Shown here: positions 8,626-17,884 of the stretch, piece after piece
Layout of the letters: each line of letters opens with the position of its first letter
How positions within the stretch are numbered: the stretch's first letter is position 1
NCBI GenBank assembly: GCA_016900015.1
Contig: JACJJM010000001.1
Span: 62,001-126,000, forward strand
Direction: 5' to 3'
Source of the DNA: Phocaeicola coprophilus
Lineage (GTDB): Bacteria > Bacteroidota > Bacteroidia > Bacteroidales > Bacteroidaceae
DNA length: 64,000 nt
Position numbers and translations under genes: made by a program
Notes under the pieces: model-generated
Told to the model about the DNA's origin: nothing
Databases searched by the model: none
Seen by the model: only the letters and a program-made list of their open reading frames with translations

Positions 8626-11136
8626 ATGAAAAAAATACTGGTATGTCTTTTGACAGCTCTAATCGCTTCCGGAATGTTTGCGGCGACGGCTCCTGCTGAT
8701 ACCCTCCCGGCTATCCACGTATGCAAGGGCAAGGAAAAACGTCCTAACTATTGGTATGTCGGTGCAGGATATTCTGTCCCGTTCATGTTTGGCGACATGA
8801 GTTCACTAACAGTTAAACGTGATTTTTGGGGAAATAAACTCTCACTGAAGGGTGGTTACAGGTTTTCCTCCCTTTTCGGCCTGGAGATGGGCGTGTCAGC
8901 AGGCCGCATGCGCGGTTTTTCTCCCCGTTCGTCCGAAAAATTCCGATTGGGAACGGAAAATGCCATGACTTATTACCCTTATACGATTTTAGGAGGAAAG
9001 GATAATTACCAACCGGCACCCGACAACGCCGGTGTGTGGGAAAATCAAGGGAACAACATTTACATCAAGTCTATTCCTTACTCACAGATTTACAGTGAAT
9101 CCTGTTATTGGGAAACATCGCTGCAAGCCGTGTTCAACTTCAACCGCCTGTTTACGCGCATTCCCGAAGGGCGTGAACAGCCTGTCTCGCTGCTGGTGAA
9201 GCCCGGCATTTACTTGCAGAAGTTCCACGCACAGGCCTGCTCGCTGGACGGGCATGACGAAGTCGCGCCCCAGCAGCGTCCTTTGTCCATCGGACTGGGA
9301 GGTGACCTGGCGCTTCATTTTGCCCTGACGCAAGAACTTGCTTTGGAGCTGAACAGCGGGCTGGTCTGGGTGAGCAAACGTGAGTTTGACGGCATACGGA
9401 CCGCGCGTCGCAGCCACGATGATTTCATTTGGCAAAACGGCGTGTCGCTCATTTGGAAATTCCGCCGGAATGCCAGCAGACCCTGTCGCATGACTCCCAT
9501 GCCGGATATGTTGTCCGGTCTGGCCGGAGAGACAGAGGTGCTCCCCTTTAGTGACGGAGATTTTGCGTTCAGCTACCTGACGCCCGATTTGAGTGTCCGC
9601 AAAGAACGCTCCATCAGCCGTCAGGCACATCTCTACTTCGTCGTCTCGCGTTGGGACATCCGTCCCGAATTGGGCGACAACTTGGAAGAGCTGGGCAAGA
9701 TAACCACCGCTTTCCGTGAGTTGGCCGACGATGAAGACATCTCCATTTCCTCCATCTCCATCGATGGATATGCCTCGCCTGAAGGACCGCACGATTTCAA
9801 CATCCTGCACGACGGCACGTCGTATGAAATACCTCTGCTGGGCATTAACTTCAAGCTCAATCCCGGCAATCTGTCACTGAAGGACCGCAACGGGCTCGAC
9901 TCGCTGCTGCTGTTCAACCGCGAGGGGCAGACCATGGATGTGCCTTACATCTGTTCGCCCAATGTGGAACGCATCGAGGCCATGTTGCCTGCCGGTTGGA
10001 GCATGCGGGCGGACATCAGTCCCACTGACTCCACCAAGCGCATCATCCACCTCACAGCGCCTCAACTGATGGATCTGGACCGGTCGCAGTTTGAAGGCGG
10101 AGCCACATTCATTGCCTTCGACCAGAAGGGAGCGTCCGTAACGCAATTTATCAAACTGAAGTTGAAGAAGTACATGTATATCAACTTCTTCTACAATCCG
10201 CTGAACACCGTGGAGACCAACCGTCCGACCTCACCCTTGAACAGTATCGGTTTTTCCGACCGTGAGCGTCTGCACCTCCGCTTGTACTCCTTGGAGGGCA
10301 AGGACTTACAGCTTTACGGCGCGTTCGATGCCGGAAACGTGGCGAGAGGCCAAGACCCGTTGGAGTCTGTCCTGCATCAATACCCGTCGTTGGTATTCAA
10401 CAAGAATGAGAAAGATGTGGAGAAGATGTTCAAGGGTGTCGGAGCGGTCTTTAATTCGGATTCGCTTGATCTGCAACTCAAGGATGGCGAGGACAAGCCT
10501 CAAAACATCCGTTACTGCAATCCGGAATGGGAACCCGTCAATCCCAGGAAATGGATTTTGAAGCCGGTGCCGCATGAGACTTACATGGCACAGTTCTCCT
10601 TTGAGATGAACAACGGCAGCAACAACGAGACGATGAGGCTCAAACGTGCCTCGGCCGAATGGTATATCGACGTGGCCAAGGCTTCGGAGCTCTTCGGCTT
10701 CAAGGACAACAAGGATGCCTTCGACTACACCAAGATGGTAATCCGCTTGAGCATGCAGGCGGTCTATCTGTACAGCGACTTCACGGCGACGACTTCCGGT
10801 TATACGGAGGCAAGGCCCAACACGATGTCCTATGACAAGGAGAAGGATGTCCTGACGTGCAGGTTCTGCACGCTGGGCAGCACTTCGAGCCAGTTTGAAG
10901 TGTTCTTCTACTACGACGGAGTCGGCAAGAAGACGTTCAAAACGAATTTGGGCCGGCTGGTTGCACCCGACATGCGTATGTCCTTGTTTTTGAACCAGGG
11001 TGTGGAACGGCAAGGATATACATATATGAATGCTTCGCTCCTCTATGATGCGGCTAATGAACGGACTACGATCTCTGAGACCAGATACGGGCTCAAGGAT
11101 TTTGATGTCAGTCAAGACCTTCCGTTTAACCCGTAG
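8626..11136 (+). CDS. Large outer-membrane protein with an interrupted OmpA-like domain
   Basis: An 836-residue protein with a signal peptide (about residues 1-23). Residues 35-290 look like an outer-membrane barrel (YWYVGAGYSVPFMFGDM, LSLKGGYRF). Residues 330-390 carry the start of an OmpA-like domain as found in Bacteroidales barrel proteins (LYFVVSRWDIRPELGDNLEEL, then GYASPEG at about 381). The usual continuation (N..LS..RA) is missing; the chain passes abruptly into an unrelated C-terminal half of about 440 residues that I cannot assign. It looks like a fusion or recombinational chimera. It sits alone between the two halves of the MoxR cluster. Function is unknown; a surface or peptidoglycan-linked structural role is a guess. 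Confidence 0.7.
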   Translation: MKKILVCLLTALIASGMFAATAPADTLPAIHVCKGKEKRPNYWYVGAGYSVPFMFGDMSSLTVKRDFWGNKLSLKGGYRFSSLFGLEMGVSAGRMRGFSPRSSEKFRLGTENAMTYYPYTILGGKDNYQPAPDNAGVWENQGNNIYIKSIPYSQIYSESCYWETSLQAVFNFNRLFTRIPEGREQPVSLLVKPGIYLQKFHAQACSLDGHDEVAPQQRPLSIGLGGDLALHFALTQELALELNSGLVWVSKREFDGIRTARRSHDDFIWQNGVSLIWKFRRNASRPCRMTPMPDMLSGLAGETEVLPFSDGDFAFSYLTPDLSVRKERSISRQAHLYFVVSRWDIRPELGDNLEELGKITTAFRELADDEDISISSISIDGYASPEGPHDFNILHDGTSYEIPLLGINFKLNPGNLSLKDRNGLDSLLLFNREGQTMDVPYICSPNVERIEAMLPAGWSMRADISPTDSTKRIIHLTAPQLMDLDRSQFEGGATFIAFDQKGASVTQFIKLKLKKYMYINFFYNPLNTVETNRPTSPLNSIGFSDRERLHLRLYSLEGKDLQLYGAFDAGNVARGQDPLESVLHQYPSLVFNKNEKDVEKMFKGVGAVFNSDSLDLQLKDGEDKPQNIRYCNPEWEPVNPRKWILKPVPHETYMAQFSFEMNNGSNNETMRLKRASAEWYIDVAKASELFGFKDNKDAFDYTKMVIRLSMQAVYLYSDFTATTSGYTEARPNTMSYDKEKDVLTCRFCTLGSTSSQFEVFFYYDGVGKKTFKTNLGRLVAPDMRMSLFLNQGVERQGYTYMNASLLYDAANERTTISETRYGLKDFDVSQDLPFNP

Positions 11137-11284
11137 GCAGGATAAGGCAGTTTACTTATAAAGTTTCCTATAAATCAAGAATCGACAATCCGGGGCTGTG
11201 ATGTAAGATACCAATTACGAGCAGCCTCGGATTTTATTTTCAAGCAATGTCGTGAACGCGGGAAACACGAAAAGTGCCTTGCTC

Positions 11285-11318
11285 TGTTGTCCTTTCATCT
11301 TTGTTTTGTTTATATTTG
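11285..11318 (+). promoter_or_regulatory. Bacteroidetes-type promoter of moxR
   Basis: TGTTG at 11285-11289 and TATATTTG at 11311-11318 are 21 bp apart, matching the -33/-7 pattern. The moxR start follows 28 bases later. An own promoter fits the separation of moxR from the upstream half of its cluster. Confidence 0.6.
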
Positions 11319-11345
11319 CCTTGGAATAACTAAAAAACTTATATC

Positions 11346-12329
11346 ATGGAAGAAAACAATGCTCCGGCTGCGGAACTGACACGTCTGGAATACCTGAGAG
11401 AGCGTATCGATTTGCTGGAGAAACAGATTGCCTCCGTCATCGTCGGCCAACAGCGAACCGTCGACTTACTGCTTACGGCTATCCTGGCTGACGGACATGT
11501 GTTGCTTGAAGGTGTGCCGGGCGTGGCCAAGACGTTGCTTGCCAAACTGACGGCGCGTCTCGTCGATGCGGACTTCAGCCGTATCCAGTTCACCCCTGAC
11601 CTCATGCCGAGTGATGTGCTGGGCACGTCGGTGTTTGACATGCAGGGCGGCAAGTTCGAGTTCCACCGCGGGCCGGTGTTTGCCAACATCGTGCTGGTGG
11701 ACGAAATCAACCGTGCTCCGGCCAAGACGCAGTCGGCCCTCTTCGAGGTCATGGAAGAACGGCAGGCCACCGTGGACGGCACTACCTATCCGATGGGCAT
11801 GCCCTACATCGTGCTGGCCACGCAGAATCCCGTGGAGCAGGAAGGTACCTACAAACTGCCCGAAGCGCAGCTCGACCGCTTCCTCATGAAGATAACCATC
11901 GATTATCCCTCGGCCGAGGAGGAACTGGAAATCCTCACCCGCCATCAGCAACGGCACGACTTTCTGAAGCTCGAGGCTGTCAAGCCTGTGCTCTCATGCA
12001 CGGAGGTGATAGAATTGCAGCGGATGGCGTCCGAGACTTTCGTCGACCCTTCCCTGCTGCGCTACATGGTACAAATCGTGCAACAGACGCGGCAGAGCAA
12101 AGCTGTCTTCCTGGGTGCTTCGCCCCGTGCGACGGTGGGGTTGCTTCGTGCCTCGAAGGCTTATGCCCTGCTGCAAGGACGCGACTTCGTCACGCCGGAT
12201 GATGTGAAGTTTGTAGCTCCCTATGTGCTCCAGCACCGTGTCATCCTCACGGCTGAGGCCGAGATGGAGGGTTGGTCGGCAGTGAAAGCCGTGCACAGGC
12301 TCGTTGATAAAGTGGAAGTTCCTCAATAA
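11346..12329 (+). CDS. MoxR family AAA+ ATPase
   Basis: A 327-residue AAA+ protein. Walker A GVPGVAKT is at residues 56-63; Walker B with the MoxR continuation VDEINRAPAKTQSALFEVMEE follows near 118-138, then LATQNPVEQEGTYKLPEAQ (sensor 1 region) near 160, and the GASPRATVGLLRASKA segment near 258. MoxR ATPases act as chaperones for vWA-domain partners; the DUF58 gene 3 bases downstream is the expected partner. It has its own promoter. Confidence 0.95.
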   Translation: MEENNAPAAELTRLEYLRERIDLLEKQIASVIVGQQRTVDLLLTAILADGHVLLEGVPGVAKTLLAKLTARLVDADFSRIQFTPDLMPSDVLGTSVFDMQGGKFEFHRGPVFANIVLVDEINRAPAKTQSALFEVMEERQATVDGTTYPMGMPYIVLATQNPVEQEGTYKLPEAQLDRFLMKITIDYPSAEEELEILTRHQQRHDFLKLEAVKPVLSCTEVIELQRMASETFVDPSLLRYMVQIVQQTRQSKAVFLGASPRATVGLLRASKAYALLQGRDFVTPDDVKFVAPYVLQHRVILTAEAEMEGWSAVKAVHRLVDKVEVPQ

Positions 12330-12332
12330 TGT

Positions 12333-13655
12333 GTGCTGACAATGTTTCTCACCCGTAGGTTCTATGTCGTGGCACTGTGCGTCATTCTGTTGTTGGGTGG
12401 CGGTCAGTGGTGGGGACTGCTGTTTGTGGTAGGAAAAGTGGCTTTGTGTCTTTGGGTGCTGACTCTGGCGCTTGACATCGTCCTGCTTTATGCCGGTAAC
12501 GGTAGGCTGGAAGGTGTGCGCTGCTGTGCCGACCGTCTGTCCAATGGGGACGACAATCCGGTCCGGCTGGAAGTGACAAACACATACCGCTTGCCATTGC
12601 ACGTGACGGCTGTGGATGAGGTTCCCGTGGAGTTCCAGCGGCGCGACCTTTCCTTCTCCCTGATGCTTGCACCCGGGGGACGAGAAACGCTTGCCTATAC
12701 GCTGCGGCCCGTAAAGCGAGGGGAATACCGTTTTGGCCACGTGCGCCTTTTTGCCTCCACGCGGCTGGGGCTGGTGGAACGTAGGTTCACGGTGGGCGAG
12801 CCTTCTTCTGTCAAGGTCTATCCCTCCTACCTCATGCTCCGCCATTACGAGTTGATGGCCATTCACAATCATTTCTCCGACTTGGGCATCAAGCGTATCC
12901 GCCGTGTGGGCCATCAGACGGACTTCGAACATATCCGCGACTATGTGCAGGGCGACGACTATCGCACCATCAACTGGAAAGCTACGGCACGCCGCCACCA
13001 GCTCATGGTCAATGTCTACCAAGACGAGCGTTCGCAGCAGGTGTACAATCTCATTGACAAGGGGCGTGTGATGCAGCAGACGTTTGGAGGGATGACGCTT
13101 CTTGACTATGCCATCAACGCTTCGCTGGTGTTTTCCTATGTGGCCATCCGCAGGGAGGACAAGGCGGGGCTGGCCACCTTCGCTGACCGTTTTGAGACTT
13201 TCGTCCCCGCCTCACGTCAGGAAGGGCAGATGACTCTCTTGTCCGAGTCGCTCTACAAGGAACGGACCGCTTTCGGCGAGACGGATTTCTCTGCCTTATG
13301 TGTGTATCTGGAGAAGCGCGTGACGAAGCGCAGTCTCGCCGTGCTCTACACGAACTTCACCACGCTCGTGGAGGCACGTCGCCAACTTCCTTATCTGCAA
13401 AACCTTTCGCGCCGCCATTGTCTGCTTGTGGTTTTCTTTGAGGATGACGACGTGCGGGCATACGCTGCCTCCCCGGCCGGGACGACGGAGGACTATTACC
13501 GCCATGTCATCGCCGAGAAATTCATCTACGAGAAGCGGCAAATCGTTGCCCTGCTCAAGCAGCACGGCATCATGGCCCTTCTCACCTCTCCCGCCCGCCT
13601 GACGGTGGATGTGATTAACAAGTACATTGAGATAAAGACGCGGCAGCTGCTGTAA
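12333..13655 (+). CDS. DUF58 (vWA-like) protein, MoxR partner
   Basis: A 440-residue protein with two N-terminal hydrophobic segments (residues 10-50), a beta-rich region, and the DUF58 signature DFEHIRDYVQGDDYRTINWKA near residues 197-217. The following VNVYQDERSQQVYNLIDKGR stretch is where the MIDAS region of the vWA fold starts. The family works with MoxR ATPases; targets in Bacteroidales are unknown. The start is MLTMFLTRR at 12333 or MFLTRR at 12342. It is the last gene of the cluster and converges on mutS. Confidence 0.92.
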   Translation: MLTMFLTRRFYVVALCVILLLGGGQWWGLLFVVGKVALCLWVLTLALDIVLLYAGNGRLEGVRCCADRLSNGDDNPVRLEVTNTYRLPLHVTAVDEVPVEFQRRDLSFSLMLAPGGRETLAYTLRPVKRGEYRFGHVRLFASTRLGLVERRFTVGEPSSVKVYPSYLMLRHYELMAIHNHFSDLGIKRIRRVGHQTDFEHIRDYVQGDDYRTINWKATARRHQLMVNVYQDERSQQVYNLIDKGRVMQQTFGGMTLLDYAINASLVFSYVAIRREDKAGLATFADRFETFVPASRQEGQMTLLSESLYKERTAFGETDFSALCVYLEKRVTKRSLAVLYTNFTTLVEARRQLPYLQNLSRRHCLLVVFFEDDDVRAYAASPAGTTEDYYRHVIAEKFIYEKRQIVALLKQHGIMALLTSPARLTVDVINKYIEIKTRQLL

Positions 13656-13676
13656 GGCTTATGTAAAGATGTGTCT

Positions 13677-13715
13677 TATCCAAGTCTAGATAAGGTCATT
13701 ATCTAGTCTTGGATA
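13677..13715. terminator. Hairpin between convergent genes
   Basis: Arms of 17 bases (13677-13693 and 13699-13715; TATCCAAGTCTAGATAA and its near complement) have one mismatch and a 5-base loop. It lies between the stop of the DUF58 gene and the stop of mutS and probably ends both transcripts, though a clear T-run is missing. Confidence 0.6.
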
Positions 13716-13721
13716 GATGCT

Positions 13722-16337
13722 TTACTTCCCGCGCAGGATTTTCTTGATGTCGTTCAGCTTGTTGAGTGCTTCAAGGGGCGTGAGGTTGTTCACGTCAAGA
13801 TGGAGCAGCTCGTCACGTATTTGGCAAAGCACGGGGTCGTCAAGCTGGAAGAAGCTGAGCTGCATGCCGCCTGTATGGGATTCCGCGGTGGGGGTGCTGT
13901 GAGCGATGCCTTGCTGGCGATTGTCGCGCTCCAGTTGCTTGAGGATTTCGCCGGCCCGGCGTACGATGCTTTTGGGCATACCCGCCATCTGCGCCACGTG
14001 GATACCAAAGGAGTGTTCGCTACCGCCGGGTTCCAGCTTGCGCAGGAAGATGACCTTGTTTCCCACTTCCTTCACGGATACGTTGTAGTTTTTGATACGG
14101 GCGAACGATTTCTCCATTTCGTTCAGCTCGTGGTAGTGTGTGGCAAAGAGCGTGCGTGCCTTGGCCTTCGGATGCTCGTGGATATACTCGACGATAGCCC
14201 AGGCGATAGAGATGCCGTCGTAGGTCGACGTGCCTCGTCCCAACTCGTCGAAGAGCACGAGGCTGCGGGGCGAGAGGTTGTTCAGGATGTTGGAAGCCTC
14301 GTTCATCTCCACCATGAAAGTTGATTCGCCAACCGAGATGTTGTCGCTTGCCCCCACACGGGTGAAGATTTTATCCACCAGGCCGATGCGTGCGCTGTCA
14401 GCAGGGACGAAGCTGCCTATCTGGGCCATGAGCGTGATGAGCGCGGTCTGTCGCAGCAGGGCCGACTTACCTGCCATGTTCGGGCCGGTGATGATGATGA
14501 TTTGCTGGGAGTGCGAGTCGAGCAAGACGTCGTTGGCGATGTAGTTTTCGCCGACGGGCATTTGCCGCTCGATGACAGGATGGCGTCCCTGCCGGATGTC
14601 GAGCACGTCGCTGTCGTCGATGATTGGGCGCACGTAGCGGAAGGCTGCGGCGGCGTTGGCGAACGACAGCAGACAGTCGAGCCGGGCGATTTGGTTGGCA
14701 TCGACCTGTATGGTCGGGATGTATTCGGCCAGTGCGGCGACAAGTTCGGCGTAGAGCTTGTTTTCGAGCGTAAGGATTTTGTCCTCCGCGCCCAGGATTT
14801 TTTCTTCATATTCCTTCAGCTCCTGTGTGATGTAGCGTTCGGCATTGGCTAGTGTCTGTTTGCGTATCCATTCGGGCGGCACTTTGTCCTTGTGGGCATT
14901 GCGCACCTCGATGTAGTAGCCGAACACGTTGTTGTAGCCGATTTTCAGGCTGGGGATGCCTGTCAGTTCGCTTTCGCGCTGCTGGATTTGCAGCAGATAG
15001 TCTTTGCCTGAGAACGCGATGTGGCGCAGTTCGTCGAGCTCCGTGTTCACGCCGTCGGCGATGACGCCTCCTTTGTTGAGCAAGACGGGCGGGTCGGCCT
15101 TGATTTCCCGTGCGATGCGGTCTCGCATTCCTTCGCAGACATTGAGTTGCTCCCCGATGCGCCGCATGCTGTCGCTTCGCGCCTTTTCACAGGCACGTTT
15201 GATGGGTTCGATGGCTTGCAGGGCGGTCTTCAGTTGCACCAGTTCGCGCGGGTTGACCCGTCCGACGGCCACTTTCGAGATGATGCGTTCCAGGTCGCCG
15301 ATGAGGTGGAGTTGTTCCTCGATGAGTTGCTTGAATTCCGGTTCGCGGAAGAAGTATTCCACCATGTCGAGTCGTTCGTTGATTTGTGCTTCACTTGTGA
15401 GCGGGAACACCATCCAGCGTTTGAGCAGGCGTGCGCCCATTGGTGAGATGGTGTGGTCGATGACGTCGAGCAGGCTCGTGCCTCCCTCGTTCATGCTGCT
15501 GACCAGTTCCAGGCTGCGCACGGTGAATTTGTCGAGGCGCACGTAGCGGTCTTCTTCGATACGCGCCAGCGAAGTGATGTGTCCGAGCTGCGTGTGTTGT
15601 GTCATCTCCAGGTATTCCAGGATGGCGCCTGAGGCGATGATACCCATCTTCAGGTGGTCGACCCCGAAGCCCTTGAGGTTTTTCGTCTCGAAATGTTTCA
15701 GGAGTTTCTGCATGGCTGTCTGTTCGGTAAACACCCAGTCGTCCATCTCGAAGACGACGAATTTTGAGCCAAAGTTGCCTTCGAACATAGCTCTCCGCCC
15801 GCGCTCGAAGAGCACTTCTTTCGGGGCGAAGTTACTCAGGAGCTTGTCCACATAGTCGGTCGTGCCTTCGGCTGTGAGGAACTCGCCGGTGGAGATGTCG
15901 AGGAAAGCCACACCGCAAGCCGTCTTGCCGAAATGCACGGCTGCAAGGAAATTGTTCTCTTTATAGTTGAGCACATTGTCGTTGATGGACACACCGGGGG
16001 TAACCAGCTCCGTGATGCCACGTTTCACCAGTTTCTTGGTCAGTTTCGGGTCTTCCAGTTGGTCGCAGATGGCCACCCGCTTGCCCGCACGGATGAGTTT
16101 GGGCAGGTAGGTGTCGAGTGCGTGGTGGGGAAATCCGGCCATCTCCACCACTTTGCCTTGTCCGCTGTTGGATCGTTTGGTGAGGGTGATGCCCAGGATG
16201 TCAGACGCGACGACCGCATCCTCAGAGTAGGTTTCATAGAAGTCGCCACAGCGAAACAGCAAGACGGCATCGGGATGCTGTGCCTTGAACTCGAAATACT
16301 GTTTCATCATGGGCGTGAGAGCCACATCGTTTGCCAT
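13722..16337 (-). CDS. mutS: DNA mismatch repair protein MutS
   Basis: An 871-residue protein of normal MutS length. The mismatch-binding N-terminus contains the Phe-X-Glu motif as [14 protein letters not shown] (residues 28-41). The ATPase C-terminus contains [13 protein letters not shown] near residue 615, then GESTFMVEM and the [12 protein letters not shown] and ATHYHEL motifs. MutS recognises mismatches and small loops and recruits MutL. A minus-strand -7 box (CAAAGATA at 16386-16393) supports the start at 16337. It appears intact, so the homopolymer and nonsense lesions seen elsewhere in the window are not explained by an obvious local mutS defect. Confidence 0.98.
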   Translation of the reverse strand: MANDVALTPMMKQYFEFKAQHPDAVLLFRCGDFYETYSEDAVVASDILGITLTKRSNSGQGKVVEMAGFPHHALDTYLPKLIRAGKRVAICDQLEDPKLTKKLVKRGITELVTPGVSINDNVLNYKENNFLAAVHFGKTACGVAFLDISTGEFLTAEGTTDYVDKLLSNFAPKEVLFERGRRAMFEGNFGSKFVVFEMDDWVFTEQTAMQKLLKHFETKNLKGFGVDHLKMGIIASGAILEYLEMTQHTQLGHITSLARIEEDRYVRLDKFTVRSLELVSSMNEGGTSLLDVIDHTISPMGARLLKRWMVFPLTSEAQINERLDMVEYFFREPEFKQLIEEQLHLIGDLERIISKVAVGRVNPRELVQLKTALQAIEPIKRACEKARSDSMRRIGEQLNVCEGMRDRIAREIKADPPVLLNKGGVIADGVNTELDELRHIAFSGKDYLLQIQQRESELTGIPSLKIGYNNVFGYYIEVRNAHKDKVPPEWIRKQTLANAERYITQELKEYEEKILGAEDKILTLENKLYAELVAALAEYIPTIQVDANQIARLDCLLSFANAAAAFRYVRPIIDDSDVLDIRQGRHPVIERQMPVGENYIANDVLLDSHSQQIIIITGPNMAGKSALLRQTALITLMAQIGSFVPADSARIGLVDKIFTRVGASDNISVGESTFMVEMNEASNILNNLSPRSLVLFDELGRGTSTYDGISIAWAIVEYIHEHPKAKARTLFATHYHELNEMEKSFARIKNYNVSVKEVGNKVIFLRKLEPGGSEHSFGIHVAQMAGMPKSIVRRAGEILKQLERDNRQQGIAHSTPTAESHTGGMQLSFFQLDDPVLCQIRDELLHLDVNNLTPLEALNKLNDIKKILRGK

Positions 16338-16483
16338 TGTTTATATGATGAGAATTTATGCAGGAATATTTTTAAATAAGTGGTGCAAAGATACGAAAAA
16401 TCGCTCAAAGCCGTGACCGTCTTTTTGCTTCCATTCCGCCATCTTGCTCTTTGTAAGTCCTTTTCGGAGGCTATAAAAATGGC

Positions 16484-16564
16484 CTCGGACGGAAAGGAGG
16501 GTAAGCGGGAGCGGAAAGGAGGGTAGCCGACCACGGAAAGGAAGGCGTGGACGGCTGCCCTTTA
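16484..16564. repeat. REP-like palindromic element, copy c
   Basis: Three CGGAAAGGA units follow each other, the last as CCGACCACGGAAAGGAAGG, with a short facing arm GGACGGCTGCCC. It lies in the 359-base region between the divergent mutS and Rpn genes, which otherwise holds only their promoters. Confidence 0.75.
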
Positions 16565-16638
16565 TGGTGTCCTTCCGCCCATATGGATGCCTCATTCCGA
16601 AGAGTCTGTTTTAAGGACGGGGATTCAAGTGTGCATTG

Positions 16639-16669
16639 TTGTTTTTCATACTCATATTTGTTACATTTG
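16639..16669 (+). promoter_or_regulatory. Promoter of the Rpn-family gene
   Basis: TTG at 16639-16641 and TACATTTG at 16662-16669 are 20 bp apart. Transcription would begin near 16676, which supports the ATG at 16697 over upstream in-frame ATGs. Confidence 0.6.
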
Positions 16670-16696
16670 CAGCAAGAACAAAAAAACTGCACGCTT

Positions 16697-17602
16697 ATGA
16701 AAGACAACCTTATCCGCTTCGATTGGGCCATGAAACGTCTGCTTCGCGACAAGAGCAACTACGTGGTGCTTGAAGGCTTCCTTTCCACCCTGCTGGGCGA
16801 AGACCTTCGCATCTGTCGCTTCCTGGAAAGCGAGTCGAACCAGGAAGACGCGACCGACAAGTTCAACCGTGCCGACATCCTCGTGGAGGACACGCGGGGG
16901 CGGCTTCTCATCGTCGAGGTGCAGAACAACCGGGAACTTGACTATTTCCACCGAATGCTCTACGGCGTGTCGAAGACCATCTCCGAGTACATCAACCTGG
17001 GAGATGCCTATGACAAGGTCCGTAAGGTCTACTCCATCAACATCGTCTATTTCGGCCTCGGACAGGGGAAGGATTACGTTTACCACGGTAAGACCGTCTT
17101 CCGCGGCCTGCACGACCCGAACGACGTGTTGCGCCTGTCCGCGCGTCAGCAGGAGATATTCATTGGCAAGGATGCAGGCGACATTTTCCCCGAATACTAC
17201 GTCCTGCGCGTGAACGACTTTGACCGTGTGGCGAAGACTCCGCTTGACGAGTGGATAAAGTTCCTCAAGACGGGTGAGATAGACAGCTCTGCCACGGCCA
17301 AAGGCCTGCCTGAGGCCCGTGAACGCCTCCGCATAGACTCCCTTCCCGATGCAGAAAAGCGGGCCTACATCCGCGACATGGAAGCCCTGCGTTATCAACG
17401 TAGTGTCATCAAGACCGGTTGGGATGAAGGACACACGGAAGGATTGGCTGAAGGAAGAGCTGAAGGAAGAGCCGAAGGATTAGCTGAAGGAGAAATCCAG
17501 AAAGCCAAAGAGATTGCTAAAACATTGAAATCTATGGGTGTTCCCATGGATACGATTGTGCAAAGCACACAGTTGTCAGCTGAAGAGATAGAGCAGTTAT
17601 AG
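16697..17602 (+). CDS. Rpn family recombination-promoting nuclease (PD-(D/E)XK transposase-like)
   Basis: A 301-residue protein starting MKDNLIRFDWAMKRLL. The PD-(D/E)XK core is visible as ADILVEDTRGRLLIVEVQNN near residues 58-77 (Asp, then Glu-X-Gln). Rpn proteins are DNA endonucleases that raise RecA-independent recombination; they are often annotated as transposases but have no terminal repeats. The C-terminal region near 250-275 is a short tandem repeat of the triplet pattern AEG (GLAEGRAEGRAEGLAEGE), encoded by 12-base repeats, followed by a helical tail. Upstream ATGs were rejected because of the promoter at 16639-16669. Confidence 0.9.
   Translation: MKDNLIRFDWAMKRLLRDKSNYVVLEGFLSTLLGEDLRICRFLESESNQEDATDKFNRADILVEDTRGRLLIVEVQNNRELDYFHRMLYGVSKTISEYINLGDAYDKVRKVYSINIVYFGLGQGKDYVYHGKTVFRGLHDPNDVLRLSARQQEIFIGKDAGDIFPEYYVLRVNDFDRVAKTPLDEWIKFLKTGEIDSSATAKGLPEARERLRIDSLPDAEKRAYIRDMEALRYQRSVIKTGWDEGHTEGLAEGRAEGRAEGLAEGEIQKAKEIAKTLKSMGVPMDTIVQSTQLSAEEIEQL
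17456..17493 (+). repeat. 12-base tandem repeat within the Rpn gene
   Basis: About three to four copies of GCTGAAGGAAGA and close variants encode AEG repeats. The unit is a multiple of three, so loss or gain of units would change protein length without a frameshift. Confidence 0.65.
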
Positions 17603-17884
17603 GAGGTTTACTCTATCTATCTGTTTGTGGCGTGGCATGTTGCCGGTAGTCATCAGACGGTCCGCTTCTACGGGCTGTATGGTGACTTTTATCTTATTGT
17701 GTTCTTTGTAGTGTTATTGTCTGTGATAAGCTTTCGATAGTCAAATATTTATATATTGTAAACTTGCAATTTTTGTATTATAAGGCTACTATGCATCAGG
17801 AAAAAAGATAGATTGTTCCTTGGTTGGCATTGAAATAGTCTTTTTCTTTGCTTAAGAAAAAAAGTAACAATGGAAATCTAATCT

